This document shows, in pieces, positions 35,700 to 46,169 of a stretch of 64,000 bases of DNA (positions within the stretch are counted from its first letter, which is position 1; each line of letters starts with the position of its first letter). Under the pieces are notes generated by a model. The model was not told the DNA's origin and ran no database searches. It saw only the letters and a list, made by a program, of their open reading frames with translations. The DNA lies in contig JAGTXZ010000020.1 in assembly GCA_018398575.1 (NCBI GenBank), forward strand, positions 1,922,001 to 1,986,000, in the 5' to 3' direction. This DNA comes from Ampelomyces quisqualis. Taxonomy: Eukaryota; Ascomycota; Dothideomycetes; Pleosporales; Phaeosphaeriaceae. The translations under genes were made by a program, and so were the position numbers.

Positions 35700-38600
35700 A
35701 ACAGAAGCGCCTAGGAGGATACTTCTCCTTAGGCCTAAGCTGTTATAATCTATTCTACCTTAACCTTTCTTATTTGTTTTGCAGTCTCTATTTCCTTATG
35801 CCTACGCTTTTTTACAACCAAGGCCTTAGCTTACGCCTTAATACTCTTGTTAACACTAGTGCTTAAGGTTTCCTATTTTTAAATTTACAAATTGTTTTAT
35901 CTGTTTCTAAAGCCTTGCAGTAACCTATTTAGAAGCTCTCCTTCTAGGTTTAGGTGCACAGCTTTAAGAATTAGATTACTTCTTTAGTTACTTAATATAT
36001 TTAACTACACTTAAATATTAATAGCTAAAAGATTTTAAACTGTCTATTTCTTATCCTTAATCTTAGGTTTTAGGATTGTATACTTAGCCTCTAATAGTTA
36101 AGACAATTTAAGATTTAATTAGACACAGATAGGTTACAGTTTATTTGGCTATCTAAGTACCCCTATTTATACAATCCTTTACCCTCTATTCCTACTGTTC
36201 TACATTAAGCTACAGTGCTAGCTACTATCTATCTTAATGTACAGTAACGCAACGCTCTATAGGAGAAAGAAGACTATTATATCTAAAACAGTCCTTACTA
36301 TTCTTCTTCTTCTATTTATTGTATTAAGGGGTGCTTAAAGCTCCTATTAGCCTAAAAAATCTTAGAGATTCCTTATACCCTAACCAAGCAAACCCGCTTA
36401 GAGTCTAAATCCTCTCTAAGCACCTGCATAGCTCTTATTTCTGCTAATGCATTTCACTTTATTATAAAGAAGCCCTAGAACAAGTTCTTTACAACAAGCC
36501 TCTATAAGATTAATAGGATCCTCGCCTCTAAGAACGACGCAGACAATTAAAGCCAATTAGATAAGAGATTACCTGCCTGCTACTCCTAGTATTAGGATGT
36601 ATTTAGCAAGTTAGCAGCCAATTAATTGCCTTCTTACTGTCTGTATAATTATAAGATTGTCCTTAAAGAACTATTACTAAATGCGTTTAGTCTCTTATAC
36701 AAGTAGAATTAGAAGGAGCTTAAAGCTACTAAGGCCTACGTCTAGGAACACCTTTAGAAGGGTTTTATTAAGGCTAGCCAAAGCCCTTTTGCTTTACCTA
36801 TTCTCTGTATACGTAAACTAAATAGAGATATACGCATTTGTATAGACTACTAGAAGATTAACGCTCTTACGCGCAAGGACGTCTATCTAATCCCTTATAT
36901 TAATAAGCTACTATTACGTCTCTCTAAAGCTAAGATCTTTACTAAGTTTAACATCTGGGCTGCTTTTAACAAAATTTGTATAGATCCTAACTCTAAAGAG
37001 TATACTACCTTTTAGACCTATTACAGTACATATAAGTATAAGGTTCTCTCTTTTAGCTTGTGCAATAGGCTAGCAACGTATCAGCGCTACATAAATAATA
37101 TACTAATTAATTATCTTAACAATTTCTGCATTACATATCTTAATAACATCCTAATCTACTTAGAGGATATAAACTTACATTAGGAACACGTCTAAAAGGT
37201 CTTGGAGCGCCTACGTACTGCAGGACTTTAAGTAGACATTTAGAAGAGTAAATTTTATATAACCTGTATAAAGTATCTAGGCTATGTTTTAACAAACTAG
37301 GGCACTAAAGTTAACTCTAACAAGGTAGAAGCACTCTAAAACTAGGCTGAACCTACTACAGTTACTGGCGTTAAGTTATTTCTTGGTTTCGCTAGTTTCT
37401 ATTAATAGTTTATTAAGGATTTCTCCTGTGTAGCTAAACTAATCCTAAAGCTTTAAAGTTCCTCTACACTGTTTAAATAGACTACAGACTGCTAACAGGC
37501 TTTTAATTAGATTAAAGCCTTACTCCTAGCTATTCCTACGCTGTCTTATTTCTATTCTAAGTATAATATAAAGTTGGAAACTAACGCGTTAGATAGAGTA
37601 ATAGCAGGAGTACTCTCTTAGAAGCACTCTAACAACAAGTAGTATCCTGTAGCCTTTTACAGTTACACCTTATTTAGGGCTAAGCTTAATTAGGAAATAT
37701 ATAACAAAGAACTTTTTACTATTCTAAAAGTGTTTAAAAAGTAGAGAGCTAAACTTACCTCTATACAGAGTTAAATCCAAGTGTATTTAGATTACTACTC
37801 CTTAGAATACTTTATAACTACTAAGGTTCTTAATACACGTTAAGCATAATAGGTAGAGATTATTACCCCTTTTAATTTCTGCATTAAGTACACGCTTGGC
37901 AAGCTTAACAAGCAAGCTAATATCCTAAGCTAAAGAGAACAGAACGTTAGCAAGGTTAAGGTTGCCTAACAAGATAACAGATCTTATGTACTTCTAGGAC
38001 CTAAACGCCTAAACTCTCTAGTTAACTCTAAACTAGCTTAGAACTACGTTTGTAACTAGCTAGAGATTAATATTTTAGCTATTTTAGTCCAATCTATTAG
38101 TGCCCCCCTAAATCTTAACTTATTAGAACTAATTAAAGCCCTGTTAGCAGAGAATTGCTGCTCCTTTAAGGAAGAACGCTTTACGCTACTACAGCTGTAT
38201 TATGTCTAAGAAGGACTACTGCTGTATTACTTACGCCTATATGTACCTAGAGATTCTCCTTTATGCACCCAACTGATTAGAGAAGCTTATAATTAGGTAT
38301 TTACTGCCTACCTAAGCGCTATAAAGACGTATTAGCTCCTAGCTTAGCAATACTACTAGAAAGGCATAGAGGCTATATGCAAACGCTATGTACAAAACTG
38401 CGTTTTTTGTTAAAGATCCTATCTAAGATAGCTCTGATTCTAAGGGTTCCTCTATCTGTTACTAATTCCTAATAGGCCTATGCAGTATTTGTGTATAGAT
38501 TTCAAGACATTCCTAACTAATTAGTATAGCTATAATTAAATTATAGTTATTATTAATTACCTATTAAAGCAAGCTATCTCTATCCTGTGTTACAAGACTA

Positions 38601-39560
38601 TTAACGCCTAGGAAATAGCTTATTTGTTTATCTAATAGGTATACTAATTTAGCTATACGCTTAAAAGCATAGTGTCTAACTGTAGCCCCTAGTTTATATC
38701 CTAATTTTAGTCTGAGTTCTGCAAGATCTTAGGCGTGCAAATTAAGCTTTCTACAGCCTACTATAAACAAACTAATAGACAAACTAAGATTATAAACAAG
38801 TATATTAATTAACAATTAAGGCCCTTTATATCCTACTACTAGGACAACTAAAGTAACCTCTTGCTAATAATTGATTAAGCTTAAGCTATACTGCTGCACT
38901 CCGCAATTGGTATAGCACTATACTAGCTTTTGTTTAGATCTAAACTATAACAGAGCTAGGATTAGGTATTATCTCCTTTGAAACACAAAGATATAAACGT
39001 TAAGGATACCTTAAGCTTAGCTACCTGTATGCATAAAGCCTAGCGCACAGCCAAAGACACTATAGAGAAGGCGCAGCAACAAATAGCTGCTAAGGTAAAC
39101 AAATATTATTAACCTGTTAATTAGGTAGTAGGTAACAAGGTTTACCTCTTAACCTAAAACCTATCTGTTACTTACCTAAGTCGCAAACTCGCTGAATTGT
39201 AAAAAGGCCTCTTTAAAGTTCTAAAACAAGTTAGCTATTTATTTCAACTGAAGCTACCTAAAGGATCTAAGATCTATAACGTATTTGCTTTAGATGTCCT
39301 CTGCAAGGACCTTAACAACTCCCTAGCTAGTTAGCTAAGCCTAAACCTATCTGGCATCCTAATTTAAGGCGTTGAAGAATAGAAAGTTAAAGAGATCCTG
39401 GCTAGTAAGCTATACTGCTCTATCCTAAAGTATTATGTGAAATAGGTAGGCTATAATCCTAACCCTACTTAGTATAATACCTTAAACTTTATAGGCGCCC
39501 TATACATGTTGCAAGCGTTCTATAAACACTATCTAAAACAGCTAGGACCTTTATAAGCGT
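35700..39560 (+). pseudogene. pol: pol (RT, RNase H, integrase, chromodomain), decayed
   Basis: Domains in order. Reverse transcriptase: LCIRKLNRDIRICIDY*KIN near 36800-36860, and YLNNILIY at 37136-37160, where YxDD is now YxNN. RNase H: KLFLGFASFY near 37370-37400, then LSYFYSKYNIKLETNALD, VIAGVLS*KHSN and YPVAFYSYTLF. Integrase: a zinc finger with NCVFC near 38395-38412; catalytic core with Asp intact at 38498-38500 (CIDFKTF), second Asp changed to Asn at 38678-38680 (IVSNCSP), and Glu intact at 38714-38716. Chromodomain: 39372-39545. A protease between gag and RT was not recognised. The changed acidic residues all follow a pyrimidine, as the YCR decay predicts. Confidence 0.9.
39372..39545 (+). 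other. Chromodomain of the integrase
   Basis: Reads VEE*KVKEILASKLYCSILK, then YYVK*VGYNPNPT*YNTLNF and ALYMLQAFYKHY. This matches the chromodomain pattern seen at the C-terminus of fungal chromovirus integrases (VExIL..R, Y.V.W.G......TW......N). The aromatic-cage Trp positions are now TAG. It would bind methylated H3 tails. Confidence 0.85.
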
Positions 39561-39689
39561 TAGCTAAATAGATTACAGCATAGAAAAAAGGAGTTAAAGA
39601 TCTTATAGTATTGCAAGACAATTATGTTAGGGAAATTAAACTTGATATTGCAACTACTACACTAGTAGGTAACAGCTATTAACAATAGA

Positions 39690-40450
39690 AGTCTTACTCT
39701 TCTATTAGATCTAACAGTAGACTGTTGTTGCTACTAGTAGGACGTTCTTAATTATCTAAATCCCTAGGTGTAGACACTAACGCACTACCTAGTAGTTCTC
39801 TGTTCTAGCTCTGCTTACTGCAAGTACTAGCCTCTTGCGCTACCTTCTGCGCCTCCTCTTACTCTGCTAACTAATTGGCCTTTAATACTATTATAACATC
39901 TACTAGCTAAGTAACTACACTAGTTAACCCTGCTGTGCTCCTCCTAAGCGACCTAACCTCCTTAGCTATTGCCCTAACCTCCCTAGCTAGCTCCTCCCTC
40001 TAGTAATAAGCGCTAACTAACAAGTTAGCGTTGTTTATGTTAGCTACTTGTATAGTGCTTACTTGCACAACAGCAGCTAACTGAAACGCTGCCTCCTTAA
40101 CAGCAGCCTTCTGCTCTAACACTACCTTATTAGACTTGTCTCTACCTAAGGCAGTAAACCTGTAGTTAAGGGCCCTAGAGAGGCTATTATACTCCTAGCC
40201 CGCATATAGGAAAACTAGGCAACACTTCTTATTTAAGAGTGTGCAATAAGCACACTTCTTAGACACGTCTAAATAGAATCTAAACTTAATATTAAAATGG
40301 CTGCAGGTAAAAGCCTTTGCAGCCTGTAGGCAAATAACCTAATAGGCTAGAAGATAAGCCCTAGGAGGGACAGGAATAGGTATTGTGTGTATCTACTATA
40401 TAGTTAGCTAGTAATCAAGAAAGGATAAGGCTTAGATAGCTTTAGGTATA
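39690..40450 (-). pseudogene. Antisense coiled-coil/cysteine ORF inside the retrotransposon
   Basis: The minus strand between the chromodomain and the 3' LTR reads as protein: IPVPPRAYLLAY near 40390-40355, KAFTCSHFNIKF near 40320-40285, then VSKKCAYCTLLNKKCCLVF (40272-40216) with a CxxC...C cysteine cluster. It continues LSRALNYRFTALGRDKSNKV, LEQKAAVKEAAFQLAAVV (about 40125-40070) and a heptad-like LAREVRAIAKEVRSLRR near 39995-39940. Stops are TAG/TAA at expected Gln/Trp sites. It may be a DNA-binding protein or regulator carried by the element. An accessory antisense gene is inferred from position; the function is unknown. Confidence 0.7.
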
Positions 40451-40689
40451 CAAATGTAAGGAAGAGAGTATAGAGAAGTAGTATACTAGAGGGCTAGCCT
40501 TGTATATATGCTTAAAAAGCTTAAGGTAAAGTTAGGAATGTTAAACGCGCTAGCGCGCCAATTAAAACAACAACAAACAGCTATATTACGTTATCCTAAA
40601 ATAAACTTAAGGTAAATAAGAGTTTACAACAATTTGAAGAGGTATCTAAAACAACACTAATATAGACCTAATTAATAGGGACTATTAAT

Positions 40690-40706
40690 TTTAAGAAGGG
40701 GAGTAA
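40690..40706 (+). promoter_or_regulatory. Polypurine tract before the 3' LTR
   Basis: TTAAGAAGGGGAGTAA directly precedes the 3' LTR start TGTAACA. A purine-rich run here primes plus-strand synthesis in LTR retrotransposons. Confidence 0.7.
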
Positions 40707-41005
40707 TGTAACAAGTATATGTAAACATATATTACATCTAATACCTTATAAAGGCTTAGTAACAGATTATGTAGGGAGCTAGCAGATTAGGACTAAAAGC
40801 GCTCTAACAGCGCTCTAACTCAGCTGCTACGCCTAATATAAATATAAGCCTATAGCATAGATAGAAGACAAGTTTCTCTTGTCCTTTTGTACAAGACCTA
40901 TAGGTGTATAGCTAATCTAGAATCTCTGATATAACACGCACTCCCATATGCCTCTAATACGTATCTAATTCAATCCCAATAGCTATACCTACCTGCGTTG
41001 TTACA
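40707..41005 (+). repeat. 3' LTR, 299 bp
   Basis: Starts TGTAACAAG and ends TTGTTACA, so the short inverted ends TGTAACA/TGTTACA are intact here. Same length as the 5' LTR. It is flanked on the right by GTATA (41006-41010). Confidence 0.95.
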
Positions 41006-41010
41006 GTATA
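41006..41010. repeat. Target-site duplication GTATA (right)
   Basis: Direct match to 33905-33909, which fixes both element ends. Confidence 0.9.
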
Positions 41011-41370
41011 ATGCTAAAGAATACTATAGGAGTAGACTTAGCTTAAAGTCTAACCTTATTATTGTTAAGGGTAATATGCTACAAACTTACATCAACCGCC
41101 TCTCTAAGATAAGCACAGAGATTTAAAATACTATCTACAAAGATAAGAAAGGAAGCAGATTACAGAGGATAGATTCTTACAGTATCTGTTTTGCTAGCCT
41201 ACCTAAAACTAGCTCTAGCAGTGTCTGGCGCAAATTAAGCTATTGTAGTAATAGTAATAGAGGCTTTTGCAACTACGTAGAACTGCCTGCTAGTATATCT
41301 CTACTAGTAGTTACTAGAGAGTTTGTGCGCAAAATGCTATTTAGCTTAGTATTACTAACTACTAAGTAGG
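41011..41370 (+). pseudogene. Unrecognised gene, 3' part, after the LTR retrotransposon
   Basis: Continues the frame of 33073-33909: NAKEYYRSRLSLKSNLIIVK, GNMLQTYINRLSKISTEI, KKGSRLQRIDSYSICFASLP, then SSSSVWRKLSYCSNSNRGF and ISLLVVTREFVRKMLF, with only one stop before the end near 41366. The very open frame shows that this gene is less decayed than the retrotransposon inside it. Confidence 0.6.
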
Positions 41371-41399
41371 TATATAACGTGTTGTCTGCTCTTTATTAC

Positions 41400-44300
41400 T
41401 ACTTTATAGTTATATAGTTATTTCTAATTCTACTAACTTCTTTTATAATATACTAACTGTTGTTCTTTAGATATATTGTATAGAGAAAACATATATCTAG
41501 GGTTTTCTGCGTGCAACTGCAAGGGTATACATAGCAGAAGTATTAATACCAAGTGTTTTTAGGGTAGAACTGCAGTGCAACCATTTAGAAGTCTTTACTT
41601 ACGCCTACACATTTTGATCTCAATAGGTAGTAGTAGCCTTTAGCTTCTTAGCTGTACCTTTTTAACCTGCTAATAGTTAGGCGTGTAATAGGTTAATACT
41701 CCTTTTCTAGCATGTAGTTAGCCTAGGTAATAAAATCAGCATAGCTTAATTTGCTTAGGATCTATTATAACAATTACCTAAAGAGCTTTATTAGCTTTCA
41801 ATCGCTTGTAAATAGCTGCGAACTTTAAGTCTAGAGCTTAAGACTTAAGATTACTATTAAATATATCCTTAAGAGCGTTAACTAGGTCCTGCAAGCTTTA
41901 GGTTATAGTTCCCAACCACGCGTTGAAAATACTAACTATTTCAACAGAATCTCTTTTATATAATACTTGTTTATTAGTAAAAACTATCTTATAAGCTTAC
42001 ATACAGTAAAGTGTAATCAGAAGTAACCTACTAGCTTGCATCTTTTTGGAAAAGTAGTAGGCACACAATAAAGAGGCGTTGGATTATAAGAAGATTTTAG
42101 ATAGCTAAATAGTAAAACTATATCATGCTAACAGAACCTAGCCAAACTAACAGCAATAAGCGTTACAGAAAAATCTAGACCAGATACTTAGTATTACGCT
42201 ACTTAAAATAATGCCAGCAATAAAGTAGCAATGCAGGAGTTAGATTAGACAGAAGTATAAATTATAATACATTATAAAACAAAAAATACTCTATAGGATC
42301 TGCTTCTTAACTGCTAAGCGCGTAGAATAGTAAACAATTGTCCTATAAAAGCAACGTAAGATAGCTTTAGAGTTATAGAATACTAGTAGGAGCTGCTTTC
42401 TTTTACTTTTCTTTAGATTCTTGTAGAACACTTATATAGGTTCCTATTATATCTACACTTTGTCTAGCTCCTCGTAGACAATACAGCTATAATAGCTGGA
42501 AAAAGCTTGCTGCAAATAGAAAAAGAGGCCCTTTGCTATAGGTGCGACTTTCTAGTAGGCTAGAAAAGTAAGGTGACAGCTACTTGCGTTTAAAGAAGCA
42601 GGCAAGGCTTTGGCTGCAACATATCTAAGCAGACTAGGCTAGTCTATTTAAACCTCTATAGCAGGGTTGTAGTAGAGATTAAGAGTTAATAGCTAGGCTA
42701 ACTTCTTTTCTATAGTAGGCTCCTAGGCAATAAGTAGCTAATCTTTGCTATAGGCATAGACGAGCTACCTCTTGTGTCTATTCTGGCAGATTTTATAGTA
42801 CTTATGTACTAAGAGCTATAAACTTTTCTAGAAAACAAGTATCTTCTAGTAGTTAATGCTAATAGCACCTAAACAGGACTACTTATTCTTTACAGTTGCA
42901 TAGCTCCTGGGTTTAGTCTTTATTTTGCAGACTAGATAATAATTGGTAGCAGAATATGTACAAGAGATAATTTGATTAAGTAGGTAAGTAGAAGTTTTAA
43001 TATAGAGGGAGATAAGAATATATAAAGAGAGTAACTGCTAAGCCAAGGCATTAGTTAGCGTAATAGCATCTTAAAGTACAACAAATTAATCTAAGTGTAT
43101 TCTACTATATAGAGGAATAAAGTGTTCTATCCCTAAAGCTATCTATATTACGCTCTTAGATATCTAGGTTAGAGGTAAGGCTGTTCTATATACTAAGAAC
43201 AGTCTTTGGCACCTGTTATAGCAGCCCTGTTCTAGCCTGCAATACCTTGCCAAACTAAGCTACCTCTACTAGTTTCAATTTATCTATACTATTTACTACT
43301 ATTAGTAGGATTTTGCACACAGGGAAGTGTATCTTACTCTTTCCTTGTAATAGGCTTACTAAGAGCCTTTTTCTCTAGCTTGTAGAGCTCTAGTCTCAAT
43401 TCAGCTATGCCTAGAGAGGGCAGATTAGCCCTAAAGCTTAGAAATAGAATAAGTAGAGCTAGGTCTAAGGGTGTCTTGCCTTGCAGAATATAGTGCAGTA
43501 ATCTTTCTTAGTAGATGTACTTATTTACATCGCGTTAAATATACCTTTTATTACCTCTGTATACTCTTTTAACATTGCTACAAATATTGTCTTTAACTAT
43601 AGCTTTAGCCCGCCTATTTCTTTCTAACGGGCTAAAATTCTTGTAAACTTAATAGATTTCTTTAGTATACAGCGTAGGAGGCATTTCTGTAAAGATGCCT
43701 TGCTTGAAGCTAGCGCTCTGTTTTCAACTTCTAATCCTTTGCCTCTCTTAGTAACTACTGCGTTTGTCCTTCTTTAGCGCTTTAATAGCACGCAGATAGG
43801 TCTTAAAGTAAAGATATTTAATATATTATGCTCTAGCAACCAGAAGATAGCTTTGGTTCTCTAGCTTATTTAAGTATATATAGATGTAAAACAGTTACTT
43901 AAGAAGAAGGTGCTCTATTAATCTATGTGTTTGGTCTTTGTCTTCTCTAGCACAGTTAAATTTGAGTAAGTTAAGAATATAAGAAGATCTAATCTTGTTT
44001 ACACATTACAGGATCCTTAGATAACGTTAGCGTTTGATCTTAGAAGGCTTCTAGAGAAATACCTCCTGTAGTGCTCTAGGCTTAAAATTCTTCAGATTTG
44101 GTACGAAGATCTTATTAGTCTATACTTGCGATTCTAAGTAGAAGTGTAAGAAATTCGCGTCTAGATGTAGATAATTAAGTAAACTAGGATATAGGGATTT
44201 AGGTTGTTCTATGTAGTTAAGATCCTTTGCTGCTTAATACTAAGTATTAGCACTAGGTGCTTAATAGGCTTAAGCGTTTAATGCTCTGTTAAGAACTTGC

Positions 44301-44480
44301 ACTGCTTATAATTCTGTAAGCTAGTCCTACTTGTTAAAGACAGGTCTTGTTGTATAGAGCTATAGCAAGAGTAATGTATGCTCTATAGGGTAGCTCTCTT
44401 GCAGTATTTTAGTCTCCTCTGTTAGGGCTTGATTTTGGTAGGGAACAGGCTACAATGCCAGATTAGTAAAGAAATCCCTA
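41400..44480 (-). pseudogene. Large unrecognised decayed gene, minus strand
   Basis: A minus-strand reading of roughly 1000 codons. Pieces include KYCKRATL near 44380, LLRSNANVI near 44035, KRGKGLEVENRALASSKASL (43755-43700), ERNRRAKAIVKDNICSNVKR (43632-43570), TPLDLALLILFLSFRANLPS (43475-43415), LRLELYKLEKKALSKPITRK (43395-43340), FYKNLKKSKRKQLLLVFY (42430-42380) and AIYKRLKANKAL near 41825-41790. Frame changes (for example near 43630) indicate introns or indels. Stops are TAG/TAA at likely Gln/Trp sites. The fungal DUF3435 tyrosine-recombinase and telomere-helicase families were considered, but no diagnostic motif was found. Confidence 0.5.
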
Positions 44481-45554
44481 AAGCAGTATTTGTTACTGTG
44501 TGCTTACTAGGGCTTGCCTTATAGAGTGTTATTAACAGTATGTTATCTCTATTATTAGACTTAGACTCTGTGTTGTAATTAATAACAGAAAGAAAACCAA
44601 CTGGAATTAACTAAGATGTAGGCGCAACGCAGCAAGACTTACATTATCTTTATTAGCGCTTCTCTTGTCTATAGGCTCCTAATTAGCTCCTTGATTGCTT
44701 GCGTAGCTTTATAAATAGATATTTTCTGCTTAGCGTCCTTAGTTTAAGTAATTAAGCGCATTTACTTTAGTTAATTAAACACTATAGCTTTAGTGTTTCT
44801 GTGCTTAGTATACATACCCTAATTTAGTCTAAGGCTAAAGACAAAGAACTATTAACGCGTACTTACCTAGACTTACAAGTAAAGATTTTAAGTACAGTTT
44901 ATAGGATACGTCTCTATTAAAGCACACTGCATTACTTTAGGCCCCCTACCTTAAAGATCTTAATCTTAGTCTAATATACTAGTGCGGTCTAACTGGATGC
45001 GCTATATTAGTAGTAGTCTAGAGCTAAAGATAAGGAACTGTTTATGTTAGTAGTATAGTCTAGCTAGATACGCTAGCTTCTTAGGGTAGCTTAACTAAAC
45101 TACAAACTAGCTCTGTGCGCAAGCCAACTGCTATAGAAGAGCTAGTCCTTACAGTCAAAAAGCCTATAGATGCGTATTTAGAAGCTTAGGCGCCTATTCT
45201 GTTTGTTAAGCACCAAATCCTCTGTCTACAGTCTGATTGGGAAATCTAGCGTAAACCAGACTTAACAAGCCAGGTGCTAGCCTACTATAGTTTAGAAGCA
45301 AAGATTAATTTTATTAATTAGCAATTAGTTATATGCTGCCTGTAAAGAAACTCTAATTTATTGCAATAATAGTGCTAAGAGAGAATTCCTACAGCTATTA
45401 AGACTTTACAAATAGGTTTTCAATATTAATTCTAATAATAAGAATAATTTTGCGCTAAATTAGATTGTAGGGAAGAGAACTTGTCTTAAATAGCAGGTCT
45501 AGCTAAGTAGAGCAATAGCTAACTTACATTTCTTACATTTGCTATATTGTTACT

Positions 45555-45599
45555 AGTTCTAAAAGTGCTACAAGAACGTCTTGTAACACTTTTAGAACT
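45555..45599. other. 20-bp near-perfect inverted repeat (hairpin)
   Basis: AGTTCTAAAAGTGCTACAAG (45555-45574), a 5-base AACGT loop, then CTTGTAACACTTTTAGAACT (45580-45599). The arms are complementary at 19 of 20 positions, the mismatch being one transition. The loop is GC-poor and no T-run follows, so it is not a bacterial-type terminator. Confidence 0.8.
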
Positions 45600-45605
45600 T
45601 GTCTA

Positions 45606-45775
45606 AAAAGAGGTAGCTAAGAAATGTAAGAGAGCTTGCTGCAGACAACGCACTTATTAGGGGTAGCATAGTTTCCTAATAGCTTTATGTCTGCGTTAGT
45701 GCCTGTAGCTTCTGTAAAAAGCGCCTGTCAATCGTTACTAGCGCCTATTATCTGTGAAAGTAATAACTAGCACCT
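45606..45775 (+). repeat. Dispersed ~170-bp repeat, copy 1
   Basis: Shares GAGGTAGCTAAGAAATGTA, ACAACGCA, GTAAAAAGCGCCT, TATCTGT and AATAACTAGCAC blocks in the same order with 58074-58243. Differences are transitions plus small indels. It may be the end of an unidentified transposable element or the promoter/3' end of a gene family. Confidence 0.75.
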
Positions 45776-46169
45776 GCAAGAAATAATAACAGCTGATGTA
45801 TAATAGCTAGCTAGAGCAAATAGGTAGCAAATTTAAGGCAATAAGCGTCTTAAACAACAATTGTACGTTCTACCCCAAAATGTTACAAATACTAGATAAA
45901 TTGTTTGCTGCCCTATTACTAGTTAAGGTTAGAGCCTAAGTGACTACCTTGTTAAATATACGCTAACAGAACTTAGCAGTTTGTAGACGGCTGGTTGCAA
46001 GAAGAAGAGTAAATTTAGATGTCTAATCTAAAGAGAGTACTAGGAGCGCTTAACATAGTAAAGACAGTAACATAACAAAAGCTTACTAAAGTTGGAACTC
46101 TACCCTAATTACACTATTAATCTCTTAGAAGTTACAAGGTAGTAAACTACAGCCTCTAAGGAGGGGCTA

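Larger units (their letters stand above)
33910..41005 (+). mobile_element. Chromodomain Ty3/Gypsy LTR retrotransposon, full-length, decayed
   Basis: Complete 7.1-kb element with 299-bp LTRs, GTATA target duplication, gag with zinc knuckle, reverse transcriptase, RNase H, integrase with H2C2 zinc finger, and a C-terminal chromodomain. A purine-rich tract lies directly before the 3' LTR. Chromodomain elements (chromoviruses) target heterochromatin by binding methylated histone H3, which fits the setting. All enzymatic parts carry stops and lost catalytic residues. It inserted into the gene at 33073-33909/41011-41370. An extra antisense coding region of about 0.8 kb lies between the chromodomain and the 3' LTR. 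Confidence 0.95.

Noticed and set aside
41400..44480. Starship captain (DUF3435 tyrosine recombinase)
   Set aside because: No recognisable R...HxxR...Y recombinase pattern or typical DUF3435 blocks were seen; the large cargo-like window alone is not evidence.
45555..45599. Intrinsic transcription terminator
   Set aside because: The stem is not GC-rich and no U-tract follows; rho-independent terminators do not apply to fungal nuclear genes.
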